DNA from: Globodera rostochiensis
Lineage: Eukaryota > Nematoda > Chromadorea > Rhabditida > Heteroderidae
Length of the DNA: 64,000 bases
Reading direction: 5' to 3'
Assembly: GCA_018350325.1 (NCBI GenBank)
Contig: JAEVLN010000009.1
Location: 2,912,459-2,976,458, forward strand
The translations under genes were made by a program, and so were the position numbers. Position 1 is the stretch's first letter; each line of letters opens with the position of its first letter. Under the pieces are notes generated by a model. The model was not told the origin of the DNA. It ran no database searches and was given only the letters and a program-made list of their open reading frames with translations. Positions 21,841 to 31,324 of this stretch are shown here, in pieces.

Positions 21841-21927
21841 AAACGTTAGTTTATTTGAAGTTTTTCAGGATGGAAGGGGAAAAAATTCGAAAATTTTAAC
21901 GATATTTTGTTAAACATTTTAATTTAA

Positions 21928-22216
21928 AAATATTTGAAAATTTATTTAAAAAGATTTATTAAGGGTGGGAGCGTATGTGACAGTGAAAAAACGATAGATA
22001 AGTGCTTGCATCTAGCAGATCAAAAGACGGACGAAACCACTAATCCAACGAGTCATTTAGGCGGGCGTTTGTAAAAGGACCAAAATTCCACTAGATAATG
22101 CCATCACTAAGGGATTTAGAACCGGTTCCGAGTGGGAACTAACAATTGTGCATCAACTTACAAATTATTTACGATATGCTTCGCGCACCTTTTATTTATT
22201 AATACTGAATTTTTGA
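21928..22216 (+). pseudogene. Two overlapping open frames, coding remnant
   Basis: Frame 1 (21928-22074) reads GGSVCDSEKTIDKCLHLADQ and KTDETTNPTSHLGGRL. Frame 2 (22061-22216) follows a CATTTAG and reads AGVCKRTKIPLDNAITKGFR, TGSEWELTIVHQLTNYLRYA. They overlap by about 14 bases, so one frameshift or a splice at CATTTAG could link them. The family is not recognised. It may be a decayed element ORF or an exon pair. Confidence 0.25.
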
Positions 22217-22654
22217 ATGATTCATCCCATTTTCTGATTTTGATTTGGCTACAAATTTCTTAACAAATTGCTATCAAATAGGATTATTCGAATAATTCTT
22301 ACGGCGAGTTAGTATTATTTAAATAAAACATCGATGTTAATTATTTTATTTTTAAACTTTCTTTTAAAATCAAGATGGTTTGGCAAATCATATTATCTTA
22401 ATTTTGTTATGCATTTTTATATTTTTAAAAGATTCACTATTTCATATTCATAACTTGGGCAAAAAAAATCCATTTTTAAGGGTACGAATTTTCATTTTTC
22501 CTCTTAGCGACCTATTTTTTGGAAAAGTCTCAAGTAAGACTCGGAATCCGGTTTTGCGCATTTTTTTAACATACTTTTTTAAATAAACGCGTCCATTCAC
22601 AGTCTTTAGTCCGACCATTCTTGGCGGATTTGGTCCAAACATTTGGCTTTAGTC

Positions 22655-22760
22655 CCCGTTCCCCGGGTTGCTCATCCCCTGAAAAAGGGGTCCCCGGTTT
22701 GTCCCTACCCGCTATCCCCGTTCCACGGTTTGACCGAGACCCCCCCCCCCTCACCGGCTG
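22655..22760. repeat. CCCCGGTTTG repeat, member 1
   Basis: G+C-rich block with GGGTTGCTCATCCCC, GTCCCCGGTTTGT and a C10 run. A diverged relative is at 25500-25590 (CGGTTTGCTCATCC, CACGGTTTGTTCGTACCGG, TTTTTGACCGGGATCCC). ORFs over it on both strands are by-products. Confidence 0.7.
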
Positions 22761-22868
22761 CAACTCTACTATAATTAAATTATTAAATCAAATTATTTTT
22801 GAAAAGAATGTGTAAATAAAAATGATTAAATTAGGATCAGATAACGTCACTCTTTATGTCCGTCCAAT

Positions 22869-22977
22869 TCAGCCACTTTTGTTGTACCCAACGACGCTTT
22901 CCTTCTTGCACCCGTTGAACATGTCGCAGAAGCAATACCAGAGGCCAAGCACGATGCCGGGCACCCAGCGGAAGAAG
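22869..22977 (-). CDS. Last exon, membrane-protein C-terminus
   Basis: On minus, a textbook acceptor (ATTTTGTTTCCAG) is followed by one base and 35 codons: FFRWVPGIVLGLWYCFCDMF, NGCKKESVVGYNKSG, TGA. The first 20 residues form a hydrophobic, aromatic and Cys-rich segment fit for a membrane, followed by a polar tail. The WVPGIVLGLWY part resembles the second helix of small PMP3/UPF0057 proteins (typically IPGIIHAxY), but the PP-containing first helix was not found, so I leave the family open. Codons are G+C-rich at the third position, unlike the surroundings. The upstream exon at 23153-23192 joins in phase. A second frame is also open but looks unnatural. Confidence 0.55.
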
Positions 22978-23152
22978 CTGGAAACAAAATTTAAATGAAT
23001 TTCAATTGTTTTATATATCGGCAATTTTGGAATTTCATTATTATGAAAGGCGCTAAACTTCATTCGATTCCTTTTGTCGAGCTGAGTAGAAATCTGAAAA
23101 AATTTTCCCGGCCTAGGATTTCCCAAAACATTTCGGTCTCGGTCAACTCTAC

Positions 23153-23192
23153 CCAATAGTCGTCGTCGTTGTCGTTTGCGTGTTTGAATGGT
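23153..23192 (-). CDS. Exon upstream of 22869-22977, Thr-rich
   Basis: Minus-strand acceptor TTTATTTATTTTTTAG and donor GTAGAG bracket 40 bases. In the phase required by the last exon they read HSNTQTTTTTTI, and the split codon across the junction gives Gly. All three frames are open, but only this one joins to the hydrophobic C-terminus. The ACGACGACG run is a short trinucleotide repeat that could vary in length. Confidence 0.45.
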
Positions 23193-23362
23193 CTAAAAAA
23201 TAAATAAATTAAAATATGTAAAAATTAATTTCTAAAAAAATTTAAAAACAAAATAGGGTTGGGACCCCGATATCGTGGGTGAGAATTGTTTTTTTTCTGA
23301 AAAATCTAACATTTAAGCCGATTCGGGACATCGAATCTGATCTGACCTTCCATATCAACCAA

Positions 23363-23574
23363 TTTTAATCCCGGACCCGAATTCGAACAATTTTTCAAAA
23401 GTTAAAAAATCTTCCAAATATTAATTTTGGCCTCAATCATTTAAAAAATATAAAATTCCAACGATAAAACAAATAATGATCAAATTCATGTTTTGAAATA
23501 TTTTAAGGCGAAAATTTATTTTTGGAAAATTTTGAAGATTTGAAAATTGTTTGAGTTCGGGTCCGGGATTAAAA
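23363..23574. repeat. Fold-back element, ~36-bp inverted ends
   Basis: Left end TTTTAATCCCGGACCCGAAT and right end (inverted) ATTTGAAAATTGTTTGAGTTC...CCGGGATTAAAA are complementary over about 36 bp or more, and pairing continues imperfectly inward. It is 212 bp with no coding capacity and lies in the intron between the candidate exons 24519-24589 and 23153-23192. Confidence 0.85.
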
Positions 23575-23580
23575 AGGTGT

Positions 23581-23851
23581 CCGGACTTTTCGACAGTGGA
23601 CTATTCGACAGAGGACTTTTGAGAAATAGAAATGGACATCAGAAATTCAGTGAGATAATCAGAGGCATGTAAGCAGAAGATCATCTAACCAAATTTGTAT
23701 TAAATTAAGATGGATAAAAATATCTTTTGAATATTGGCTTACGAAAATTTTAATTAACTTAAAATTTTTTTAATTTGTTGTACTGTCGAAAAATCCGCTG
23801 TCGAATCGTCCGCCGCTGTCGACTGTCGAAAAGTCCACTGGCGAAAAGTCC
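23581..23851. repeat. GTCGAAAAGTCC fold-back element
   Basis: The left end carries GGACTTTTCGACAGTGGAC and the right end the inverse word GTCGAAAAGTCCAC, each in 2-4 degenerate copies. The core between is A+T-rich. It directly abuts the previous fold-back element. Confidence 0.8.
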
Positions 23852-24115
23852 TAGCGTCATTAAAAATTGGTGAGGATTCAGGGGACCGAGGAGAAAATGA
23901 TTTCAAAAAAGCGATTTTGTTTTTGGAGAATTCTGCATTTCTTCTGGGGGGTCGGCGGTCAAGAAGAATTAATTCAAAAATTCATTTTTTAGCGCGCATT
24001 TTAATTAAAAAATACTTGAAAATTTTACAAATGTTCCTTTAATAAAATATTCAAAGCTTAATTCTAATAAATAAAATTAAAACAAGTCTTGACGATCACA
24101 CGTATTGAAGAGTTA

Positions 24116-24267
24116 GGGGGGGGGGGGGGTGGCATAATGATAACTTTTCTTTCATATATTACAGTCCTCAAAATTAGGTGCAAACTTTTTCAGCTATAAC
24201 TAAATTTACCCAAAGGCCGACGAACACACACTGTTGCCCCAATGCATTCCTCCCCCCCCCCCCCCCC
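24116..24267. repeat. Paired G14 and C16 homopolymers
   Basis: A run of 14 G (24116-24129) and a run of 16 C (24252-24267) lie 122 bp apart, with matching edges (GTGGCATAATG, and CATTCCT ahead of the C run). The strands could pair as a long hairpin stem or form quadruplex/i-motif structures. Such tracts are also prone to length error. Confidence 0.9.
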
Positions 24268-24518
24268 ATAACTTTTGTTGGGATCATCAGAAGAGAGTCA
24301 GTCCATTTATCAACATTACCCCTAAACTGATAAGGAAATGGGAAATTTGGGAACTATTATGTACATATGCTCGCTCATGCACATTCATTACTGTACACAA
24401 ATTGATTTTGAAACAAAAAAAAAAGATTTGTGACTAGAGGAACAATTGAAGTTTTTGAGTAAAAAAATCAAAAAATAATAATTTTTAATCAGTAATTAAC
24501 TAAAAAAGGAGCTGTCAC

Positions 24519-24589
24519 TGCTTCCGGGTTGCCCACATTCGCTTTGACGTGCCGAAAAGTGTCGGCGAAATGATCTCGTTGACGAGTTG
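24519..24589 (-). CDS. Candidate exon, phase fits 23153 exon
   Basis: Minus-strand acceptor TTGTTTGCCCATAG and a weaker donor (GTGACA) bracket 71 bases. In the frame that joins the next two exons the peptide is NSSTRSFRRHFSARQSECGQ then PGS. Other frames are open too: one ends in a stop soon after (QLVNEIISPTLFGTSKRMW), and the plus strand reads HCFRVAHIRFDVPKSVGEM. The three-exon model is consistent in phase, but this exon is its weakest member. Confidence 0.3.
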
Positions 24590-24819
24590 CTATGGGCAAA
24601 CAAGTCAAATGTCGCGGTATCCTTTTTTAAGATAATTTTGAATCTTTTAATATTAATCTATTTTTCATATTTTTTCTAAGACATATAAATATTAACTAAA
24701 ATTCTTTAAATTAAATACCTAATTAAATTTCTTTAATAGTTTAATCGAAATGTTAGAAAATTTTCATTCGAGAATTTCAGTTCCAGTTACGGTTCTTGAG
24801 AGTACTTACCTAATTTTAG

Positions 24820-24966
24820 AATTCAAATAAAATTCTTGCGAGCAATCCGAAGACGTTGCATTCCAACAATGAGTGTGGTCGGATTAATACTGAAACATAT
24901 ATAGACCCTGTTTTTTTTTCAAAATTAACAAATGTTTATTTTGTTAACAACGGTTTATACGGTTAA
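24820..24966 (+). CDS. Candidate exon, 48 codons
   Basis: A strong plus acceptor (ACTTACCTAATTTTAG) opens a frame: NSNKILASNPKTLHSNNECG, RINTETYIDPVFFSKLTNVY and on to TAA. The minus strand has a perfect GTAAGT donor at the same point, but no minus frame stays open from its acceptor (ATATGTTTCAG) to that donor. Plus is therefore favoured. Product unknown. Confidence 0.3.
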   Translation, partial: NSNKILASNPKTLHSNNECGRINTETYIDPVFFSKLTNVYFVNNGLYG

Positions 24967-25211
24967 AATCTGGTTTTTAATTTTTTATTCGCTCCCGATT
25001 TTTCCTTGGCCTCTCTATTCCGGCCTACTCTTGGAAGAACCTGGACTCGAACAAAATCCCGTCAAAAAGTTATGCATCTTTAAAAAAAAATCAAAATTGG
25101 GTAGAATCCGAATCCCATTTTGGTAAGCTCCCCGAATTTTTGTTTTGAGCTTTCTAGCTGCTCATTAGTATTTTGCCATAAATGAATTTAAAATTTGATT
25201 TCAAGTTTTGA

Positions 25212-25364
25212 TTTGATTACAAATTCGCGTATTCAACCGTGCTTCTTAAGCGCCAATCTCTGCATCTGATCAATCACCACCGTACTTGTACTACGGTATT
25301 CTTGTACCCCCGGCGCGTTCATTGGACACAACAACAAGTCAATTTATGGGACGGACGACAATGA
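25212..25364 (+). CDS. Open frame of 50 codons, no ATG
   Basis: Reads FDYKFAYSTVLLKRQSLHLI, NHHRTCTTVFLYPRRVHWTQ, QQVNLWDGRQ and TGA. The island is G+C-richer and contains a GTACTTGTACTACGG inverted word. No splice borders are convincing. The gene family is not recognised. Confidence 0.2.
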   Translation, partial: FDYKFAYSTVLLKRQSLHLINHHRTCTTVFLYPRRVHWTQQQVNLWDGRQ

Positions 25365-25499
25365 TTGGGAAGGATGAAAATTTGAGAGTGTTTATTTGTT
25401 TCCTTTGTGTAAATTTACACCCCCACCCCCTCGATGATTTAAAAAAATGAAAATTTCCAGGATCAACGTGGAGCAGCTCCAGCCGTCCCGCCCGTCCTC

Positions 25500-25590
25500 C
25501 TCTCGGTTTGCTCATCCACAAAAACGAGGGAATTCACGGTTTGTTCGTACCGGTTTCCTCGTTTTTGACCGGGATCCCACCCCCGGGCTG
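25500..25590. repeat. CCCCGGTTTG repeat, member 2
   Basis: Diverged relative of 22655-22760. The 62-codon plus ORF (25447-25635) runs through it; its N-terminal part follows an ATTTCCAG acceptor (INVEQLQPSRPSSSR) and might be an exon, but the rest is repeat. Confidence 0.6.
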
Positions 25591-25968
25591 ATCTTATCCC
25601 ATGCCGAAGTGTCGGTGGCCGTTCAGAACTGGTGACCCTGCAATTATATCCTGTTAGGCCAAGGCGCGGAATTCTTTTTTTTTTTAATTTAAAAAAATTT
25701 TATTTTGTGTTTTTAGCTCGATGAAGTGTTTATGACTTTCGTTCACACCCTTTTCTAAATGTAATAGAATTTTTTAATTACTCCCCCTTAAATACTCAAA
25801 AATTGCCTCCACATTTTGCCCCGGGCAAACTCCAAACAAAAGCCCACTCCCAAACCCCCCCCCCCGGCCTTTAAATTACCCCAGAAAGTGGAAATTAGTG
25901 CACTTTTTGTTTGATTAATTTTTTCCCCTCCAAATTCGCATTTGATTTAAAAGCGCTTAAATTTTTTG

Positions 25969-26142
25969 TTAGTAAAAAATTTCACCAATTAAAATTGTGA
26001 TCCAAAAAGTGCCAAAATAATTTTCTCCCAACCAAAGGGCACTATTTAAATTAAGGCAATTGGCATAAAATTTATTGCCATGTGATCCTCCGACCTCCTT
26101 AAAGGCATAGAGCATGCACGACAGCACTCTTTGGCCGTCCAT
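25969..26142 (-). CDS. Small ORF, 57 codons, ATG start
   Basis: Complete minus-strand frame with TAA just before the ATG: MDGQRVLSCMLYAFKEVGGS, HGNKFYANCLNLNSALWLGE, NYFGTFWITILIGEIFY, TAA. The first 20 codons are G+C-rich and the rest less so. An internal GT could end a first exon (after KE or before the last six codons). It lies upstream of the minus-strand exons at 24589-22869 and could be their first coding exon, but the phases cannot be joined with certainty. The C-terminal hydrophobic part could be a membrane helix. Family unknown. Confidence 0.35.
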   Translation of the reverse strand: MDGQRVLSCMLYAFKEVGGSHGNKFYANCLNLNSALWLGENYFGTFWITILIGEIFY

Positions 26143-26493
26143 TTAAGATCAAAAGTTTTGTTTGTGACAAAATTCCTACAAATGGACAAATGTCTAAAAC
26201 ATTTTTTCTGTGTCAATTTCGTCTATTTCTTTTATTTTCTTCCGTTCATCAACCTTCTAAACACTGACAAAAGACTAAAAAGACAAAATTCCTAAGTTCT
26301 TTTATGTCATCAATTTAACCTTTCTCGATGTGCATTTAGCCCATAACGAAAAGACAAAAATTCGCGACAAACTTAGTTTTAAAAATTCAATTATGCCCAT
26401 TTAAAATGCAGGGGTCAATTCCTTTTCAAGGTCATTTCTGGGCCATAATTTTTTGTAAATTTTACAAAATTCATTTTTCGATTTTATTTTTAG

Positions 26494-26547
26494 CAGGAAA
26501 AATTCTCTGACCTTCCAAAGACCAACACGCGCTACGCGACAAAATTG
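26494..26547 (+). CDS. Internal exon, exactly 18 codons
   Basis: Acceptor TTTTATTTTTAG and donor GTAGAT bracket 54 bases in phase 0 at both ends: QEKFSDLPKTNTRYATKL. Both borders coincide with the change in base composition. No partner exon is certain. Downstream, 26625-26774 holds a 49-codon open frame (FVALRPPTSSTSLSGLNNSI) on plus and, after a TTTAG acceptor, a Cys-rich frame on minus (NHEALCLGQQCCKLNCLGQT). Product unknown. Confidence 0.4.
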
Positions 26548-26757
26548 GTAGATAATCGGCCAAATTATTTAATTAATTGTTAATACTATTTAATTATTTT
26601 CAATAATTTTAATAAATTATTTAATCAATATTTGTGGCACTTCGTCCACCGACGAGTTCAACAAGCCTGTCTGGCCTAAACAATTCAATTTGCAACACTG
26701 TTGGCCAAGACAAAGGGCTTCGTGGTTCTAAATTTTTTTCGCATATTTTTTACATAG

Positions 26758-27415
26758 GTAGCACGGGACCGTGACTCTTTGGAAAAACTGGGACCGGGAC
26801 TAATTTAGTTCCGGTCAAAAACCCGGACTACTTGACAAATAAAATGTTTTGGAAAAAGCCGGGACAGTTTATAACTAGAGCCGAGATTTTCAGGTTTTAA
26901 CCTATTTTTTTGTAATAGGGAATCAAAGAGAGCCCGGAAATAGCATTCCTTTCAAAAAATTTTAGAATTAGAGCGACTTTTAGTCAATATAAATCAATAT
27001 TTTGGCTTTTTTGAGAATAAATCAATATTTCGCAATTTTTTGAGAAAAATGCAAATTTTAGGCATTTTTGCGAAAATTTTTGAAAAAATGACTTTTTCTT
27101 TGACCAAAAATCCACCCCCCAAGGATCGAAATTTTCCCTAAAATTTTTTTATTCATATTTTTTTATAAATTTCAAAAATAAATGAAGAAAATAGTACATT
27201 TACAATCATGAGAGGAAAATTAATAAGGAAGGACGAATTTGAAGGTTTTCACGGAAAAATTGACTGAATTTGGTCAGTTTTTAGCATTTTTAATCAATAT
27301 TTTGCACTTTTTGGGGTTTTTTGGTCAATATTTTAAGTCAATATTTCGCAGTTTATATAAATCTCGGCTCTATTTATAACTAGTTTGAAAAAAACCGGGA
27401 TGGGGAATTTTTTTT
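26758..27415. repeat. CCGGGAC repeat interrupted by an insertion
   Basis: Flanks carry GTAGCACGGGACC, GGGACCGGGAC, CCCGGAC and ACCGGGATGGGG. A relative lies inverted at 32505-32610 (CCGGCCGGGACC, GGCCCCGTGCTAC). The 491-bp element 26879-27369 sits inside. Confidence 0.75.
26879..27369. mobile_element. 491-bp inverted-repeat element with flanking duplications
   Basis: Ends are AGCCGAGATTT and AAATCTCGGCT, a perfect 11-bp inverted repeat. The bases just outside, CAGTTTATAACTAG (26865-26878) and CTATTTATAACTAG (27370-27383), match in 12 of 14 positions, as expected for an old target-site duplication. The interior repeats TCAATATTT words and has no ORF. This looks like a non-autonomous DNA transposon. 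The superfamily is uncertain because the duplication is long. Confidence 0.75.
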
Positions 27416-27599
27416 GTAATGGGCAAGGGTGAAACAATTTTGTTTATTATTCATTTATCTTCATCATTGTCTTCAATTTGCATTTTTGAAAAAAATTAAA
27501 AATCGTCAAATTTGATTTTTATGCAATTTTTTAACAAAAAGGTTAAAAACCCTAAAAATTTACCGAAAATCAAACATTTTTTCAAAAAATTCCTTTAAG

Positions 27600-27780
27600 A
27601 AAAATGCAATAGAAAGGGTAAAACACACCCCCTAAAAATCGACTTTTTTTTTTTGTTTGGCTTCCCCCTCCCCGAAAATTTTTCAGGCTACGGCTTTGGG
27701 GTCGAGGTGCCGAAAGGCGCCGCCGAGAAAATTTTGAGTTTTGACTCAATTTGTTAAGAGATTTGCAACCAAATACGGCA
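27600..27780. repeat. GGCGCC-core repeat, member 2
   Basis: Contains AAAATCGACTTTTTTTTTT, a C-rich CTTCCCCCTCCCC block, then GGTGCCGAAAGGCGCCGCCG and the tail GACTCAATTTGTTAAGAG, TTTGCAACC. It is the fullest member and shows that the C-rich block and the GGCGCC core belong to one element. Confidence 0.85.
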
Positions 27781-28034
27781 ATTTTTTAAATTTATTTATT
27801 TACCAATTAAAAATTTAAGAAGAAATTGTTCCTTCCACTACAAATAAACCGAAAGCTATAAAAGTTTTTGCACAGAAGGGCTTGACCCCTACCCACAAAT
27901 CTTCCGGACAGCACCACGCACCACTTAACCACACTACGTGTTTATTCCTTACCAAAAATCCCATCCACTTGGTACTTATTTGTGGGCCATCGAGTCTTTT
28001 AATTTGAAAGATTTGGCAAAATGTTAGTGCTAAT

Positions 28035-28190
28035 ATTGCGGGATCCCGCTGCAGGATTTTTTCCGGAAGGTCGTGCGGGATCGGATTTGCGGGATTAATC
28101 CCGCAAAATCCCGCTAAATGCAAAAAATGCGGGATTGCGGAGCGGGAACCCGCAAAGCGAGATCCGCTCCCGCATCGCACTCGACCTGCT
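28035..28190. repeat. GCGGGAT array, locus 2
   Basis: Words GCGGGATCCCGC, TTGCGGGATTAATCCCGCAA and GAGCGGGAACCCGC. Strongly palindromic. The 138-codon minus ORF (27815-28231) spans it. That ORF's C-terminal half outside the repeat (KIFQ...) has no recognised domain, so I do not call it a gene. Confidence 0.85.
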
Positions 28191-28309
28191 ACCCTATTTT
28201 TTAATTCTTTTTTTTTTTGTTTTTGCAACAAAAACGCAATTCAAATGCGGATGAACTTTTTTTTAATCATATTTTGATATGTTTGGCCATAATGAATTCA
28301 AAATGCTTA

Positions 28310-28460
28310 AATTTCAAAAATGTCAATTTTACGATTTTTGAATACACCCCTAAGAATCGATTTTTTGGATCGGCTCCCCCCCAAATTCCTTGCTGTCCTT
28401 GGGGGGGGGGGGGGATTTTGAATTTTTGACTCAATTTTTTAACAGATTTGCAACCAAAAT
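28310..28460. repeat. GGCGCC-family repeat, member 3 with G14 run
   Basis: Contains AGAATCGATTTTTTGGATCG, CTCCCCCCCAAATTCC, a G14 run (28401-28414), and the tail TTTGACTCAATTTTTTAACA, TTTGCAACC. The palindromic core is replaced by the G run. A short piece with CATATAGGCGCCGCCG follows at 28600-28640. Confidence 0.8.
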
Positions 28461-28729
28461 TTAAAAATTTTGAAGCTTTTTATGAATAAGAAGAGGCTCA
28501 TTTTAATGTTCTCTAACAAAAATTAGCTACAGAAATCTTAATTGATGCCAAAGGAACCAGGAAATCAAAAAACCAACAGAATATGGCACATTTTTGGGGA
28601 CTTTGGCGGTGCATATAGGCGCCGCCGTTACAAAATTTTGATGAATGGGTTTTGTGATGAAAATTGGTCCAAAATTGTTAAAATTTGGAATTCACGTGCA
28701 CATCTAATCATTTTTTTACTTAACTAATA

Positions 28730-30840
28730 ACTGTAATTGACTTTAAAAGTTGTCTTGTAAAAATCATTTATTGATGGAAAAGGTGTTTTTACAATAAAAT
28801 ACTTTAAAAATAATTTGCGTTGCTTTTTTTTTTACAATAGTGTCTACACAGAATAATTAAGTTTCCTTTATTGGCTTCGTTGGCATTCTCTTTGTTTAAA
28901 TATTATATTGGTATTTTTAATTAAAATTAAATTCCATTCCCTTGTGGATTAAAGTATAAAGATGCCAATTAAATTTTCAGTGCTGTTTAGTTATTTAAGT
29001 GTCGTTTTCTAATACTTTATGCAATTTGGACTCATTTTTTACTTTCAAATTCTGATTGTAAAAGGAGATAGTAATTATTTTTTGAATTAAATCCTGTAAT
29101 TTTTTAATAAAATTTACCGTTTATTTTTATTAGTTTATTAATATGTTAAAAAAGGTACTGTTATATAAAACCAAAAAATTTTTTAATCTACAAAGGGTTA
29201 AATAATCACAAGTTTTTTATTACTTTTGTTTTTGTTTATTTCTAAAATAACTTGTTTGAAAGTTAATTCTTTTTATTTTATTATTTAAATTTTTATATAC
29301 GAACTTGGTTATCAGTTATCTATTTTTACATTGCGCCGACTAATTCGAGAATTTAGTTAAAAGTATCGTTCTATTTTAAATGAAATTTATTGATTGATTT
29401 GAATAGACGGTAATAATTTTGATTTGACGGTAGCCAAATATTAGAATATCATTTTTTGATTTCAAGAATTTATTTATAAATAATAGACCTACTTAATACC
29501 AATTTTATTCATTTCGTTTATTTTCTTAATGCAATTTAAAAATATAATTTAGATATTTTAAATAAACGGTGTAATTCCTCATATTATTACAATGGTAAAT
29601 AGTTAAAATAATTATTTTGCTATAATTTAAAATTGCCAATTAATAGGTTATTTGATTCATTAATAAAGGAGTATGCTTTTCATCGATAAATGTAGAACCC
29701 ATAAAGCTGTAATTATTTTTTTATTTTCGGCACCGTTCCATTAAATATATTTCTTTTGTCTTTAAATAGTTGTAGAATAATTCATTATGCTGTATGCTGG
29801 CTTGCAATCATTATGTGGATTGAAATCCAGATATTATATTAATTCATAAAAAAGATTTACAAAAATAATTACAATCTGCGCTATTTTAGACGGCGATAAA
29901 TAGTAATAGTATTAAAAGAGTTTAGTATTGAAAACGCCATCTACAAAATAAAAGATTGCCTATACAGCCTAATTTATTAATACAGTAAGAGAAGATTTTA
30001 GCATTTATTTTTTATATGTTCATATATTTTTTACATATTTACTTATTTTTTAAATTTATAGTTAATTTTGCAATTTCTAATTGCCAATTTTAATAATCAT
30101 TTTAAATTTTTTGAATTTACATACTTTAAATAATGCAACAAAATTAACTTGCCATTTTTTGTGCCTATATAACCAATTTAGACTTGTTTAATTAAATAAA
30201 ATATTAACAGAAAATTCAATTTGTGTTTTAAATAACATTGATTAATTGAAAAAAGGAAACATTTGACAAACAAATAATAAAAGAATATTTTTTAAATTAC
30301 AAAGCATTGAAAAATAAATAAGATAAAATAATTGAACAGGAAGTGTCATTTATAGTAATTAAATAAAAACAATCAATCATTCAAGCTGCGACCATAACGG
30401 AAAGTACTTTACAGCTAAACATCCCTTTAAATAACGAGCATGACGGTGTTCTAATAAACTTTAGTTTAAAATTATAAAACAAAATACAAAACAAGCAACG
30501 TCAACATTCGATTCGAAAAAAACCTACTAAAAATAAAGAGGCCAACCAAAAAACTTAGTTTTATTAAATCCAGTTGCTGAGGCAATGAGCTTTATAAATA
30601 CCAACAATTAAAAAGTTTAGTATGGATTAAATAAAAACTTTTATTCTGAGAATTTATTGTGTTAAAGATTTAATTCATAAGCAAAATAATATTATGCTAT
30701 TGTATTTAGTGTAAATGATTTTTTAAAATTTTAATTTATTATTAACATACTAAATATGGTTGCTATAACACATTTTTATTTCCATATTTATATGATTATA
30801 TATTTCAAAATGGTCATGCGGAATTCCGCTTACTATCTGT
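28730..30840. other. A+T-rich DNA without gene signal
   Basis: More than 2 kb with stops in all frames and no G+C island longer than about 20 bp. A perfect palindrome GCGGAATTCCGC lies at about 30819. Nothing else is seen. Confidence 0.6.
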
Positions 30841-31057
30841 ATTAGAGTTAAGTATTAGTAACAATTTTTTTATATAAAATATTATTTTTTAAAAATTAGA
30901 ATTTATTGATGATTAAAAAATTCAAAATAACATTATTTAGAAAGTGTATCTGTAATTTTGAACTGCTATTTTATTTATAAATTATTGTTAAATTAACTTA
31001 TTTTTTGATTTTAAATAATTTGCAATATAAATTATTTTAATATTAATTTTGCTGCAA
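30841..31057 (+). repeat. Dispersed repeat F, copy 1
   Basis: Diverged match to 43424-43618, same orientation: AGTAACAATTTT, CAAAATAACATTATTTA, TTTTTTGATTTTAAATAATT and ATTTTAATATTAATTTTGC in both. Copy 2 lacks about 20 bp. Confidence 0.7.
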
Positions 31058-31324
31058 TCTGCTCAGAAAGTATTCTCTAAGATCCCAAAAAATGAACCTT
31101 GCTAATATTTAGTTTATTAGTATTTCTCAGATTGTGATTCGTCACACAATTAATAAACAATTTATATTTATTTACAGTATTTTCCAGACTAAATGTTTAT
31201 ATTTGTCTAATTAGACTAAATTGTCAAGAAATTTCTACATTTGCGCCGAGAAAAAATCTAACTCAAAATTAAAAAATGCGGAAAGTATGGGGCATAGGGC
31301 CAAGCCTCAAAATCAATCAAAAAG

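Noticed and set aside
22448..22815. Overlapping ORFs on both strands around 22.6 kb
   Set aside because: They run through the CCCCGGTTTG repeat and its C10 run. No splice sites or domain.
22872..23156. 95-codon minus ORF spanning 22869-23156
   Set aside because: It reads through what looks like an intron (22978-23152). Only its 3' end is taken, as the last exon.
24234..24437. 67-codon plus ORF with Pro run
   Set aside because: The Pro run is the C16 homopolymer. The rest has no support.
27815..28231. 138-codon minus ORF, the longest in the window
   Set aside because: Much of it is the translation of the GCGGGAT array (28035-28190). The remainder has no splice border or domain.
28542..28727. 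61-codon plus ORF
   Set aside because: Contains the GGCGCC repeat core; no splice or start support.
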